Positions 50,765 to 63,173 are shown, numbered from the stretch's first letter. The stretch: 64,000 nt of DNA from Polydactylus sextarius (GCA_016801845.1 CM028910.1:13484629-13548628), one strand, 5' to 3'. The notes: generated by a model not told the origin, from the sequence alone. Numbers and translations are program-made.

Positions 50765-51330
50765 AAATCCAATTTATTTATTTGAAACCAAATCATATTA
50801 GAAGTTATCTCAGGACACTTTTCATATAAAGCAGGTCTAGACCACACAGCAAGACAATAATAAGACTGGCAATAGACCTAATCATAAGACAAATTGTAGC
50901 AATAATAACACTAATAATAGAATTATATAATAACAATAACTGTAGCAGTGGGTGTTGCAGATCACCCAGACTGAGACAGACATACCTGTGTGAAGCAATG
51001 GGAGGAGAGAGACAAGACGGCATAAAACAGTGGGAGAGAGTAGATGCCGAGTTAGTAACATGCATTAATGGGATATGAATGTCTACAGATGGAGATTGAG
51101 AGGAAGGTTTTAAGCCTTCTCTTAAACATGAAAGCAGGCGTCTGCCTCCAAGACCCAAACTGGAAGATGGCTTCATAGGAGAGGAGACTAAAAGCTTGAA
51201 AGTTCTGCCTCTTGTTTAACTTTTGGAGACTCTAGGAACCACAAATATGCCTGTATTCTAGGAACACACTGTTGGAGTGCTTTAATAGAGCACTATGAGC
51301 TCTTTAAGGTATTATTTTGCCTGACCATTA
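50765..51330. mobile_element. Dispersed teleost interspersed repeat, class unassigned
   Basis: Segments such as CATATAAAGCAGGTCTAGACC (here 50824-50844) and TTGGAGACTCTAGGAACCAC (about 51223) are familiar from a high-copy repeat found throughout teleost genomes. No intact coding frame or clear terminal repeats are visible, so I do not assign a transposon class. The boundaries are approximate. Confidence 0.6.
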
Positions 51331-52004
51331 AGATCTGGAATCAAGAAATATTGAACGAACAATAAGGAGAGGCAAAGAAATGCATTGCACCTCAGCAATA
51401 CTGTCAATTTTGATGTTGTTTAAATAGGCTTTTTGTATGAGCTGGAATTCTAGAAAGCTTCTGTCCCTCACAGTTTTGTGTGTAATGGGTTTTAAGTATT
51501 CAGTCTCCCGGGTCTGAGGAGAATGTACCAGACAGGTGAAGTTTATTGATCACCAGCAAAAAAAAAAACAAACAAAACAAAAAAAAAAAAAAAAACATTG
51601 TAATAACTTCTCTCATCATGTCGTCTTCCAGTAAACAAAAGAAAAGCGTAAGAGGTGATGGTTCATCGTCTGGACAGGATGTCTCTGCCGTGTTCCTTAT
51701 CGAGGCGTCGTTTAGTGCTAATATCACACTCACAGTTGGACTCTGATATTGCTGTTGGCAACCATGAAGGAATGAAGTTGTGTGTCAAGTTTCATGGGAA
51801 GTGAACTTGTTTTTCATCACTCTACACTGAAAACCACTCCCTCCTGATGCGTTGCTGCTCAGTGATAATTTGCCCACCGTATAGAAAACCGGTGTCTTCA
51901 CTTTCACTTGTGTTCATTTTTTCTTTGCCTTGACTTGTGATGAGAAAATGATGCTGCTGCTGTTGCTCCCTCAGGCCTTTTCCACTGTTTTGCCCTTTTG
52001 ATAC

Positions 52005-52006
<2 letters not shown>

Positions 52007-52037
<31 letters not shown>
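52007..52037. repeat. (GT)n microsatellite
   Basis: A GT tract of about 31 bases. Confidence 0.93.
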
Positions 52038-52039
<2 letters not shown>

Positions 52040-52511
52040 TGTCTTTAGGTGAGCATGTGTTTACGTACACTGAACATACTTTCATTTGACAGAATTATCT
52101 CTTTACAAGCTCACACATCTCAGCTAAAACCAAAGAAAAAAAAATGCTCCTGTAACATTACAATCATTGTGTTCACTCCCATTGTGGGGCCACTTTGATG
52201 TCCCGTAGCTCTGAGAAGGGCACTATGGACTTAGTGTATTTAATCACTGGAGCTCAGCCAGCACATACACACACAAACAACACACACACACATACCTTGT
52301 GCACTCCTTCATCTGACCTGCCAATAGCAATAATATGTGTCCTTCACTTATCATTTTCTATCATCTATATTATTATGCCCCCCCTCCCCCTCCCCAGCAC
52401 AGTGCAATGCAGCCTCATACATCCTGTGCAACCCCCCGCTGCCTACCCCCGCCCCATCATCCAGCTCAGCAAGCTACCCCCCTTCCACACACACACCCCA
52501 CCTCCCTCCCC

Positions 52512-52538
52512 AACACACACACACACACACACACACAC
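52512..52538. repeat. (CA)n microsatellite
   Basis: A CA tract of about 27 bases within pyrimidine-rich low-complexity DNA. Confidence 0.93.
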
Positions 52539-53000
52539 CAACATGAAACATCTCCCAGTGCAGCAGCAGACTGCAAAGCACTGCATTCCTCATGACTTTT
52601 TTTTTCTAATAAATGTGATCCCAGAATCCGAGAGGGAGACCAGTGCTGTGCATTAAAATTCATGGGGGAAAAAATGGCAATAAAATCTTTCTCTCTCTCT
52701 TTCTCTCTCCTCTCCCTCTTTCTCTCACTCCCTCCCTCTCCACCCCCCACTTGCTTCCCTCACCCTTCTCCCTTTTTCATTCCCTCACTTGTCTGCTCAC
52801 TGCACACACATGCACAAGTCTCTCTCTCTCCCACACACACAAGCATGCACACACAAACGCACACTTTTTTTCATCACCCGTGTGCACTCTCCCTCTCTTT
52901 CAATCTCTAACCCTCCTACTGGCTCCTCTTTCTCAGCATCCCCCCTGCTGTCCTTCATCCTTTATTCTCTTCCTCCCTCCCTCCCCCCTCCGCCTTTCCC

Positions 53001-53003
<3 letters not shown>

Positions 53004-53086
<83 letters not shown>
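53004..53086. repeat. Compound (CT)n-(CA)n microsatellite
   Basis: About 30 bases of CT repeat pass directly into about 52 bases of CA repeat. Confidence 0.95.
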
Positions 53087-53089
<3 letters not shown>

Positions 53090-53639
53090 TCTCTCACATA
53101 AACACACACCCATCTATATTTTCCAACTCCACCTCTGGCAGGTTGTGATTTCCACTGTCAGAAATTGCTTTTTCAATATCTCTCTCTCTAATTATGAGCC
53201 CCGCTAAAGGGGTCGTGCCACCAGAATACCAATTTTTCCACCATTTCTCCCCTCTTCTCCACAATAATTCTCCCTTTCCAGGTAACAACAATACACATAT
53301 TCGCTATGTAGCGTCACAGTGTTGTGGCTGTTGTGTTTCTGCTGGGGTGCTGATGCCTTTTTTGGGGGCTCTGCTTTAGATCTATTTGGTGTTTTTAGCT
53401 CCCTGTGGTCATGATTAGTTTTTGACATCTAGGAATTGAAAAGGGTGATGCAGATGTAAGAACCAAACTCTGTTTATCTCCACATCTACAAGGACGAAAT
53501 TGAAGGGGGATGAAGAGATGTGAGATTTTTTGAATGCATTGACGATTTTTGTGGGGAGAAAAAGGAAAACCACTGAATGTTGATACAGCTACCACACAAC
53601 TCCTCGCATTCTCAATCACTCCGTGTACCAGGAAAGGGT

Positions 53640-53830
53640 TAACCTCACTGAGAGGTTGTAGCCTGCTTGATTGACGTGCGGAGCACTGTGCTACCTTCAC
53701 GCACCAATCAGCAACCGGTCAGCAAAACCCACGTGGGTGTTCTCAACGCTGATTGGCTCATTTAACCAGTGTTTACTGTGCTGAGGCCGAGCCCCACGTG
53801 GAGATTTCATTCAATCACTGAACAATTCAT
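53640..53830 (+). promoter_or_regulatory. CCAAT/E-box cluster upstream of the TLE-family gene
   Basis: CCAAT at 53704-53708 and inverted CCAAT (ATTGG) at 53752-53756 lie among two CACGTG E-boxes at 53730-53735 and 53795-53800. Both E-boxes sit in the same CCACGTGG context. The cluster lies about 1.1 kb upstream of the start exon and could be a distal promoter or an upstream regulatory element. Confidence 0.45.
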
Positions 53831-54279
53831 CTGAACCTCTCCTTCCTAAAGAACGTTTTTGTACTTTTTAAAAAATAAAAAATAATAAAATTAAAATTCT
53901 TAAATTGTGCGTGTGTTGATTAAAAAAAAAAAAAAAAAAAACACCGCAACGTGCTGATGAACGTAAATATCAGTGCAACGCTCACAGGGAAAAGAAACCA
54001 AGAAAATGTTTCTTTACAAGAAATACCATCAGGCTATTTGAAGAACAGCACCGTGCGAATGCTCGACATCCTTATTTGACCACTATTTATAACTTAGATG
54101 GTATAAATTAATGTTTTTTTTCTCCCTGAATGATTTTAAATCAGCGAAATTTTATTAATTAAAAAAAGAAATTGTAGAGGGAGAAGAAAAGCAGCAGCCA
54201 TACAACGTAATCTTTAGGTCTCTCCCACTCCTTAAAGAAAGCTACTCATATGTTATGTCCCATTGAAGGATCAGAGAAA

Positions 54280-54876
54280 GGGGGGTGGGGTGGAGGGGTG
54301 AGAGAAGTGAGGGACTGGGAGTGTTGTGTGAAAAGAGTGCAGGCCAACAAGCGAGACAAAAGAGGCTGCGGCTGCATTCAATGTGCTGGTGGTGTGTCCG
54401 TCTCCGAAGCCACAAGCAAACCACATTTCCCCCCCTCCCTCTCTCTCTCCGTCTCTCTCTCTCTCTCTGGCCTTTTTACGCTACAGACGGCGAAAATATA
54501 TCGGTGAGAGGGAAACCAATTGCGATATTGTAATTGCTGGAAGCGCGAAGTTGAGGACTGAGAAGAAAGCTGCTCTCCTCGGTCGGACCGGGTGTTTCTC
54601 CTCTTCTCTTCTTCTCCCCACGTCCTTTACTACACGTCGAGTGCGGTGCGGTGTGGGGCTGGAGATATAACCCAGAACAAAGGAGTCTTGAGGCAAGGAA
54701 TGAGCGAGCCGAGACTAGCTTTGCCATTACCTTTGAAACCGGGCCAAATGCCTCTCTGAGACCAACAATAGTACATTGGCTGCTCGTATTTCTCGACGAA
54801 GCTTTCCGCCCCAAAAGGGAGAAAGAAGGAGGACAACAAAAAAACGCACACGGAGACGCACAAGTCGGCGGCTACA
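54280..54876 (+). promoter_or_regulatory. Probable promoter and 5' leader of the TLE-family gene
   Basis: GC-richer sequence with CpGs (for example CTCGGTCGGACCGGG near 54578) and a CT-rich tract at 54426-54468 precede the start codon. No TATA box is clear. A short upstream ORF (54700-54759, ATG to TGA, 19 residues) ends before the main start. The transcription start cannot be read from the sequence. Confidence 0.4.
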
Positions 54877-54900
54877 ATGTTTCCTCAAAACCGACCACCG
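54877..54900 (+). CDS. First coding exon of a Groucho/TLE-family corepressor (partial gene)
   Basis: TLE proteins are nuclear corepressors that bind TCF/LEF, Hes/Hey, Runx and other factors and recruit HDACs. ATG at 54877 starts eight codons, MFPQNRPP, followed exactly by donor GTAAGT at 54901 in phase 0. TLE genes typically have a first coding exon of about this size, encoding MFPQSRHP (TLE1) or MYPQGRHP (TLE2/3) before an intron. The TLE-specific Gln-rich exon 2 (helical stretch containing DRIKEEFQFLQ) was not found in the remaining 9 kb, so the gene continues beyond the window. The paralogue cannot be fixed from eight residues. tle2 or tle5 would fit, because both are on human 19p13.3 with MIER2 and PLPP2. 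An unrelated short exon is possible but the combined match of sequence, length and phase makes that unlikely. Confidence 0.78.
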
Positions 54901-57597
54901 GTAAGTAGGCTACGCTACTACATAACAGTCTACAAGCATTTTAACCAGGTTATTGTCTCTTCTGTTAGAACTCAACGTGGTTGTAATAAACGCCTGGTTG
55001 CTTAAAAAAACAACAACAAAAAAAAAACCTTATTGAGCCTCAAGCAGAAAGTGCAAGCTGAAATTGTTTGTCATCCTTGCAATGTATTTCCGGGGACCCC
55101 TTCATAAGGGAATATGTGATAGTCTCCAGTGTGTTACATGCAACATCGTATCTTATTTGTCTTTATATCAACGCCCGGTGTAATCTTTGTCTCATGAAGG
55201 TCAGGCAGATTGTTGTCAGTAGGGATTTAGTGAGGCTAAGCCCCCCATCCCCAACCCCAACCCCCCTCCACCAAACAACATTCAACTTTGCTGAGTGTCT
55301 TTGTGCGTGAATCTCACGTCCTTGGTGGACACCACACGTTAGAAACATGGAGCCTCCTGTCTCCACACTGTTGTAGAGTTGACCCAGATGATGTGGTGTG
55401 TGTGTGTGTGTGTTTGTTTGTCCCTTCCTCACGGGCTGTGAGCAGGGGAAGTGAGTCAGCTTGGCTTGTTGACACCATCACTCAATGGTCTGCCCTTCTC
55501 AAGTGCCACTCATTGTTTAAAAAAATCTGCTTTTGCTTTTCAAATCTTTTCAATCATATCAAGGGTGATTCATGCATCTGATTTTGTGATTTGACAAACT
55601 GAAAACTAGGGGGTGGGGGTGTTCCTTTTCAAAAAACTAATCGCTATTGCCAAAAGTCCTTCATAATAATGCCCAGTAATGTGGCTGTAAAGTGAAAAAG
55701 AAACTGGCGTTGCAGTGTTTCTGAGATGGATCTCTGTGAGGTTAGGAGCGAAATTCATGCTGCATGGCTTTAATTTGTTTTAGTCGAGTTAGGTGGAGAG
55801 CTTTTGAGTCGACTGAAAAACATAAACACTGGCCCTCCAGCTGTGTGAAGTATCAATTAAGACCTGCTCATTTGCCTAACCCTCATCTACATCCCTCAGC
55901 CATGCCACCCTGCACCCCACCCCTGACAGTGTTTTGACATTCATGTCCTTCCTATGTATCAAAACCAGATTAGGCACACTGTGAAGTATAACTTCATGTC
56001 AATATTAATTAACTCCTCTCTCAAAATCCATTCAGACTCAAAAAGATGCGTCGCTTTCATTTTTGAAGTGTCTGTGCGTTTGCATATTGCTTTAATTCCA
56101 CTGCCATCGTGCTTTGTAACTTTTTTTTTTGTACTTCCTTTGAGTGATAAAGGGACCTTGTGAGTCCCTACTGCCCAAACACACAGCACTCACACACACA
56201 CACCCCAGCAGCTGTGTATGTAGCATAGCTAACTGCAGGAAGGCAGGGCAGGAGGCAGACTGTGGGTCTGTGGTTTACACTGTAAACCCAATCCCTCTCA
56301 TCCAGCCTCTCCTCGCTGTGTTCCTGTGAGAGCTCCAAACCACATCTTAATGTATGGGCAGGCGTCCCAGGGCGAGAGGAGCAGACTGCGGCGGGTCTGG
56401 GTGGAATGTTTAGGCCTGTAGCCCTGTTTCATTTCAACCCTCCGCAGATCTCCAACAGCGCCATGTGAAGCACCGTTCTCTGAAAAAAAAAAAATCACCA
56501 GCCATCATCAGTAGCTGTTGTTTGCACCTCGGAAGTGAAGGGCCACTCATTCCGGAAAACTGTTTAATCTCTATAAGGCCAGGCTGGTAGTAACCTGTCA
56601 ATCTTCATTGGAGACTGGTCCGATGTGAAGGATGTGACCTATAAATTAGATAAACATGTGGCCCACATATTACAAAATACATTGTTGTATTTGAGAATCA
56701 TAGTTGCCCTACAATTGTTTTATATTCATTTGTATTTATAACGAGATCTGTGGTTAACATCTGCACATATGTCAACCTGCCTCTTAAAACAGATCTTCAC
56801 TCATGCCTTATTTAAAGTAGGAACTTAGTAATCAGATGTTTCAAACAGTTTTTTTTACATTGGACTGTTAACCTTTATAAAGAGCGCACAGATTCATGTG
56901 GTATACTTTCTGTGGTGTAAAGTGCAACAAATTAAAACAGTATTGATATTTTTAACCATCTTTCCCATCTAGTCTATGCACTAAGTAAATACAGTACATA
57001 CCTAAGCCTAACTTCTCCTCATGAGGGACTTAAAACCTAACTATGTGCACAGATGTAATGGTACTGTGGTGTCCAAACTACATAAACATAAAGTTTCTGG
57101 AAAATGCTTGAGGTTCTTGTATGTGCCCAGATGATTTTGGGATTGGGCCTGGTGTCAAATACTGGAAGACTAGTAGGCACGGCATGGCTGGCTCTGAGAT
57201 ACTTAGTTTTTTTTTCCAAATCTGACGACACGACCAAAACATACTAAGCAGTGCTGTAGACACAAAAGAAAGCAAAATGTCAAAGCAGAATGTAAAATTG
57301 TATTCAAGCTTATTACATTACTTATTACTACTACATAGTAATGTTAACATATCCACATTTTCCCACCTTGAAATATTACAAAAGTAAGACCTAAACTAAA
57401 TACATTCAGGAAAGGAAAATGGTGATTTTATTCAGCTGCACCTCACAAAATCCATTAAATATATTTAATCAGTCATAGAAACAACTGCAAGATCATAATG
57501 AGATTGGTAATACGGCCGTATACCAACCATTTCTTCTCAGCAAAGCTGGATTGGGGGAAGGGTTAGTCAAGAGGTTACTACCGGGGGTGATCATTTA

Positions 57598-57823
57598 GGC
57601 TGCGTTCAGACAGACACTCACTCAGGCCTTCTCATTCATTTGAATAGAGGAACTACACTGGAGGGCACATTGTGCTCCAAAATAATGCAGCATCATGCCG
57701 CAAAAAAAGTTAAATCTGGTTCAAAATCTCTGTAACAGACTTACCAGAGCATGAATCAACACACCCACACAGACCAAGACTGTCTTGTTTCAATGCAGGA
57801 ATAATGTGTGTGTGAATGCAGCC
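57598..57823. mobile_element. Harbinger-like MITE
   Basis: The ends GGCTGCGTTCAGACAGAC and GTGTGTGTGAATGCAGCC are inverted copies with a few mismatches. The flanking bases are TTA on both sides, the 3-bp target duplication typical of PIF/Harbinger elements. About 226 bases with no coding capacity. Confidence 0.6.
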
Positions 57824-59239
57824 TTAACCCACAATCATTTTGGAACAAAACCAGCTTTAAACAGGGTTGGGGTGCATCTTGGAGGATGTGCTGTTTCATG
57901 TTCTGGTGACAATGAAACACAGTTGGTAAATCCAGTTACAGGATTGTGGATATTGCACTGCAACAAAGATTTAACCAGATTTAACTTTTTTTTAAGCTGT
58001 AGACAGCATCATGTTTGATGACCCCACCTGCTTGGTGGCCACCACTCCTTCAGTGTACTCCCCCCTCTGAAGTGAATGGCTGAATTTTTCAGGCATCATT
58101 CAGGGTTTTGTGGACTAATCCACTTCAAGCATCATTGTGGTAAAATGACTAATTTGCAAATGCTGCTCTTATTTGAAAAAAAAATCATTATTGAAAGTTT
58201 TTTGTTTTGTGGTTTTGCCCAATATCCTTACTTGTTGCTGTATTTTTTTTAATCTATTAGGACAAACTGTGATCAGACAGGTTTCCAACACATCATGCTG
58301 TTTGTCATATTATCCAACTAAACACCGATTTGGTTGCTAGCAACACTGTCTATAGTAAACAATCATTTAATTTTTTCAGAGCTGTATTTACTGTATGTAA
58401 CTACTGTTTTCACTTTCTGTGGACTATGATATCAAGCCGTTAATGGGTGTGTTCACCATCACTTTCTCACTCAAATAACTTGGGTTTGTCATCAAATAGT
58501 TTTTTTTGTGTTTGGCTGTCGGCGATGCTTGTCCCAATCAGCTATCTTGAAAATCTCGTTTTGTTAGAGCAAGTCCCGTGGACTCAGAAAAATGGTAAAA
58601 CTGTACAAAATGCAGTAATTTCAAAGTTAAATCATTTTCAGTGTCTATCAAATTAATTTGGTCAGCAATCCAGAACCAAACTACAGATCAAATGTTTATG
58701 ATCCGAAAAATAGTGCCCGATGAAGGAGAACAGATAGCATTATGAAAAAAATCATTGATTGCCTCATATAATCAATGGCTTACATGACTTGGGGATCAAA
58801 TTAAGTATTTTTGCAAAACCTGTTTGGTCCATCATTGTAATGTAGATTCTTGTTTTTGGGAATGAGAAATCTTTAATGTAAAGATGCAACAAATACTGGT
58901 CACATGGTAGGGCCTCTTGGAAAGTTGTGGCTACATAACAAAATCAAGAAATGTAACTGATTATACTATTGAGGCCAAGAAATGTGTGTTCATTTTATTA
59001 GATCCAAGTGTATGTTTCTTGTGGCTAGAACTTGAATAAGAGGAAGACGAAAGGTGGTAAGATACTGTGTTATTGATATTGATGGAAAAATTAATTCGGT
59101 TACAATTCGGTTCGCAATTATTTGGTTTCTGGTCACAAATTTAGGAGGAAATGCAACTTCCATACCCTTGGAAAGGTTTTTAGTTTTAGTTTTTAGTCAT
59201 TGCAGATTATGGCTAAATCGTGGCATTGTGGTTGTTGCC

Positions 59240-59950
59240 TAGAGGGAAAAGCTACAAAGCCATATCCAAGTGTTTCCAAGTGCCAAAGTATTATTAAAAA
59301 GTACAAGGTGATTTGTGGTGTGAAAAATGTCCAAGGATGTGGTTGGAAATCAAAGTGACCCTTGCATTGGCAAGAATGGTAGTGTGAGAAGTCAAAAGAT
59401 CCAAGGATCTTCAACATGGCCATCCTCAACAATGTGCTGCCAACACCTCCAAGCAGACACTCCAGGAAACACTGCACAAAGCTGGCCTCCATGAACGCCA
59501 ACCAATGAAGGCCACCACCAGTCCAACCTTCACAAAAACTCACCTGGCCAAGAAGTTTGTTTAAATAATCAATTCTGTGGTTAGATGAGACAAAAGTTAA
59601 GTTGTTGGGATACAGGGATGTGACTTGCGTTTGGAAAAAGAAAACAGAAGCATGTATGCAGATGTTTTTTTTTTTTTTTCAGCTAATGGGCCAAGTAAGA
59701 AAATGGCATTATGAGAGAAGAGGATGACATTAAGACTCTGGACCAGACAATGACTTGACGCGCGCAGCCAAAGACCTTAAGAAAATAGTATCATTGCTTT
59801 GGAGAACCAAGAAATTTAATCACGTTAAAAGTCTTTGGAGGGAACTGAAAATCATAGCAATGGCAAAGGGAGCCTTACAACTTCAAGGACTTTGTCAAAA
59901 GAATGGTCCAAGATGCTGGTGGAAATGTACAAAATTTGTATTGGCAATTA
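59240..59950 (+). mobile_element. Decayed Tc1/mariner transposase fragment
   Basis: Plus-strand translation gives pieces of Tc1 transposase in order: QSIIKKYK (about 59288), LQETLHKAGLHERQP (about 59460), LWLDETKVKLLG (about 59575, like WSDETKIELFG with the first catalytic Asp) and SLWRELK (about 59830, holding the third catalytic acidic residue). Stops, frame changes and a poly-T insertion near 59666-59680 show it is inactive. Terminal repeats were not located. Confidence 0.8.
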
Positions 59951-60062
59951 TAACTGACTGCCACTGATAACTGAGAAGGGGCATAGATCACTGTGGACAA
60001 TGAGTATTTTAAGAAAATGTTTTTAAAAAAGAAAAATAGGCCAATTTTCATTATATATATAT

Positions 60063-60093
<31 letters not shown>

Positions 60094-60460
60094 GTGTGTG
60101 TGTGTGTGTATATGTCTCAATGTCATCATGTCTTTTGTCATCTTACTGGGTCATTCCCAGACAGAAGGAACCTGTTTCAAATAAAAATACCCAAAAACTT
60201 AAAATTTGGCATAAGCATGAATCATTTTTTGGCCTAACTTTGAATAAGGACAGGCGGGAGACAGGCTGACGTGGGGAGAGTATTTTCAATATGCAGCTGA
60301 GATGAGGCCTTTTCTTCTTCATCCTCACAGCTAGCATGAAGCAAGCCTTCACTTCCTGAGTCCTAGCATGCTTTTAGCTCTTTATCACCACTGTTGTCCG
60401 GTGGCGAGAGTGTGGCTATCGATCAGGAGCTCGCCTGCTGCGCTCATCCAGCGATTAGAT

Positions 60461-60519
60461 GGAGAGAGAGAGAGAGACATACAGAGGGAGAGAAAGAAAG
60501 AGAGAGAGAGAGAGGGAGG
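60461..60519. repeat. (GA)n-rich simple repeat
   Basis: GA repeats with interruptions, about 60 bases. Confidence 0.9.
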
Positions 60520-60969
60520 AAAATGAAGGAAAAGAGGCTGAAGGGATCTCAGGTTTACACAAGCTGTTGTGGAGGTGCGTCTCAGTGGAAGGAACAAACG
60601 AGCTGAGGGGGTTACCTAATAAAAGAAGGCACCTCCAGCAATTAAGCCAGCTGACAGGCAAACTGTGGCGCTTTGCTAATGTGGGCTGACAGCAGGGAAA
60701 TTTGAATAACGGGGCTTGCGGGAGGAAGGAGAGAGGAATGAGGAGGTGTGGGGGAGGGTGGAGGGGTTAGAAAAGAAAGATGTGCGGTGCTAATGAAACA
60801 GGTGCCTGGCAGCCCCTCCCCTCTAAGTGCAGGAATCATTGAGAGATTACGAGCACGTTTCTCCAGCACACAGCCGAGCAGATAGCACGATTGCTAGTAA
60901 GAATTTTGGGTTGGGGGGGGGGCAGTCGACTTGAGTCTTTCCTTCCTTCCTCCCTCTGCAAGCCACGTT

Positions 60970-61046
60970 AACAATGCAAATCACTGCCGAATGTTGACAG
61001 CCATGTCTGAATAATTTGTTATAAAGGGCTTTAACTTTAACAAAGG
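60970..61046 (+). promoter_or_regulatory. Candidate enhancer motifs: SOX-like, octamer and TCF/LEF sites
   Basis: AACAAT (SOX-like) at 60970-60975 overlaps the octamer ATGCAAAT at 60974-60981. A TCF/LEF site AACAAAGG lies at 61039-61046. The sequence between is not repetitive. These are motif matches only. Confidence 0.3.
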
Positions 61047-61228
61047 CTTCAGAGAAAAGACTGCGCATTGATATGTTTTGTGGCTCTTTGTGTGTGTGTG
61101 CACGCGTGTGTGCGTGCATGTATGTGTGAGAGATGCACACACAGAGGTGCACACATTCTGAAATGTTACTCTGGGTTGGACCTTCTGTCACTGCATCCTT
61201 GGTGGCGGTCGGGAGGAGAAAGAGAGGA

Positions 61229-61265
<37 letters not shown>
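61229..61265. repeat. Compound (GT)n-(GA)n microsatellite
   Basis: A short GT tract passes into about 25 bases of GA repeat. Confidence 0.9.
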
Positions 61266-63173
61266 CTTGGTGGGTGTTTACTCTGATGATTGACTCTGTG
61301 GGTAAGCAGTGTAATTAGTGGCCTGACTAATGGGCCGAGCTATATGAAGGAGGCAGCGGCGGTAGCACAGCATCTTCTCAGCTGAAGTAGACAGGCAGAG
61401 ATATGGAGCTCAGATTAAACAAATTAAAAAACGAATGTAAACATTCGGCCAGGTTTTTTTTTCCTTTCTGTTTTTTTAGTCACATTCACCGCATGGATTT
61501 GGATATGGTTTTGTGCAGATGTTCTTGGTGCCCAGAAGATGAATCCTAATGACTTTGGTGATCCCCTGACATTTCCCATAGCACCGCCATGAGGTTTATA
61601 TTTGTGGCTTTGAGTTTAATGTCTTGATGACTGCTGGATTGATTGCCATTGAATTTGTTACAGGTGTTCATGTTTCAGTCAAAATAATTTATGTTTTTGC
61701 TCATGCCAAACACCAAATGCCTGGAAAACTAAAGCTATTCCCATCAGCTTCAATTGTCCCGTCTACTAATTAGAAAAACCATGCTAACAGTCTAAAAAGT
61801 GTTGCTAGTGTGGCTGCAGCCTCTTGTTCTTGTTTTTATTTTGCGGTCGACTTAAAGATTCTCTGGTCAGTGTTCAGGGTTTAAAGCCGGGGGAACGCAG
61901 AATGGCAGGAAAGATGCAATAATGTGACAACCACTCGTTACAAATAAGCGTTAGCTTTGTGTATGAAGAGCTCTATGGAATTTTTTTTTCTTTTGACACT
62001 GCATGCAGTGGAGCAGTGGGGTTTTCAGTGGTGAAAATTGCAAGAGAATGAAAGGAGAAAGTGAGAGGTCATCCGGGAGAAATGTCCTCCTCCTCCTCCG
62101 CTCATCCCCTGCAGCCTTAAGGGAAGGACACATGAGCGCTCTAGCACTCCTCTATGGTCACACAACCACGTCGTAACAGTGATGGCCCCATTTCAGTTCC
62201 ATTAGCAAACTATGCATCACTGTGGGTCAGTGTGGGCAGTGTCGATTGAGACACATCTTGCGGATTCCCATCGTCATTGACGTAGGAGTTGTGTCATGTG
62301 TGAATACAATAAAGTGCATGTGTGCTTGTAAATACTTGTGGAAAACTGCGTTGTGCACACATCCACTTAGTGTTTGTTGTGGGCATGTGTGGGCGTGTAG
62401 TCTCGCTTGTGCATGCGTGTGTGCGCGCACATGTTGTTTTTTGAGGGTGGGGGGTTAGAGTAAGGATGTGAGGTCATAGTGGTTTGTTGCTTGCGGTGTA
62501 ATTAGAGGTAACTCAAATGAAAACAGGAATGATTTCATTCAGGGAACGCCACACTGTTAATGGTCACATCAGAACAGAATTAAAGCACAGACATACTGTT
62601 ACTGTTTTTTTTTTTCATGTGCATATGTTTGTTTGTACATTTCCGTACGTGTCTTTGCATTCATGGATGTTATTGTATGTGACCTTGAGTGTAATGTGTG
62701 TGCAGAGCATATGAGCTGATCTGTTATGTTGCAGTTTATGTGGTTGGTGTTCAGCTGTTTCCCAGCAGTTAGCATGTTTAAAACAGCCCTACTGGATTGT
62801 ATCCTATCCCACTGAAGGGATGTGGTGTTTGATTTAAATCATTTCTATCCCCATAGATGACTCATTCACACTCTCTCACTCATCCCCTCATCATCAGGTC
62901 CTCATTTAATCATTGCAATTGACTTAGGCCTTCCTGGGCTAAGAGAGAGATTAGTGTGAACGTGCGTGCTCACATAGCTGATGCGACAGGGGTCATACCG
63001 AGTCTGTGCAAAAGAACGCCCCTAAAACCCCGAACGTCAGCCGAACTACAGCTTTCTCAGCTGGCTTTTTGGAATGGAACAGATCACAGCAGAGCTAGTA
63101 ACAACACGGCGCTGCTCAGGGCCTGTAAACACCTCCCCACTGATTTATCTAAACGGTTGAGTAATCAGATGAT

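Larger units (their letters stand above)
41300..53600. other. plpp2-TLE intergenic region
   Basis: No supported gene. It contains CA/TG/CT microsatellites, a dispersed teleost repeat (50765-51330), a 27-base poly-T (48856-48882), a G-rich tract (49860-50190) and one CTCF-like motif (48355-48368). Open frames are short or run through microsatellites. Pyrimidine-rich low-complexity sequence dominates 52380-53040. Confidence 0.6.

Noticed and set aside
54651..54908. 85-codon frame overlapping the TLE start codon in another frame
   Set aside because: It begins with GTG rather than ATG and overlaps the leader; the MFPQNRPP frame has a far better explanation.
60970..60981. Canonical Sox2-Oct4 composite element
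   Set aside because: The SOX-like half is in the wrong orientation and overlaps the octamer, so it is not the classical composite arrangement.
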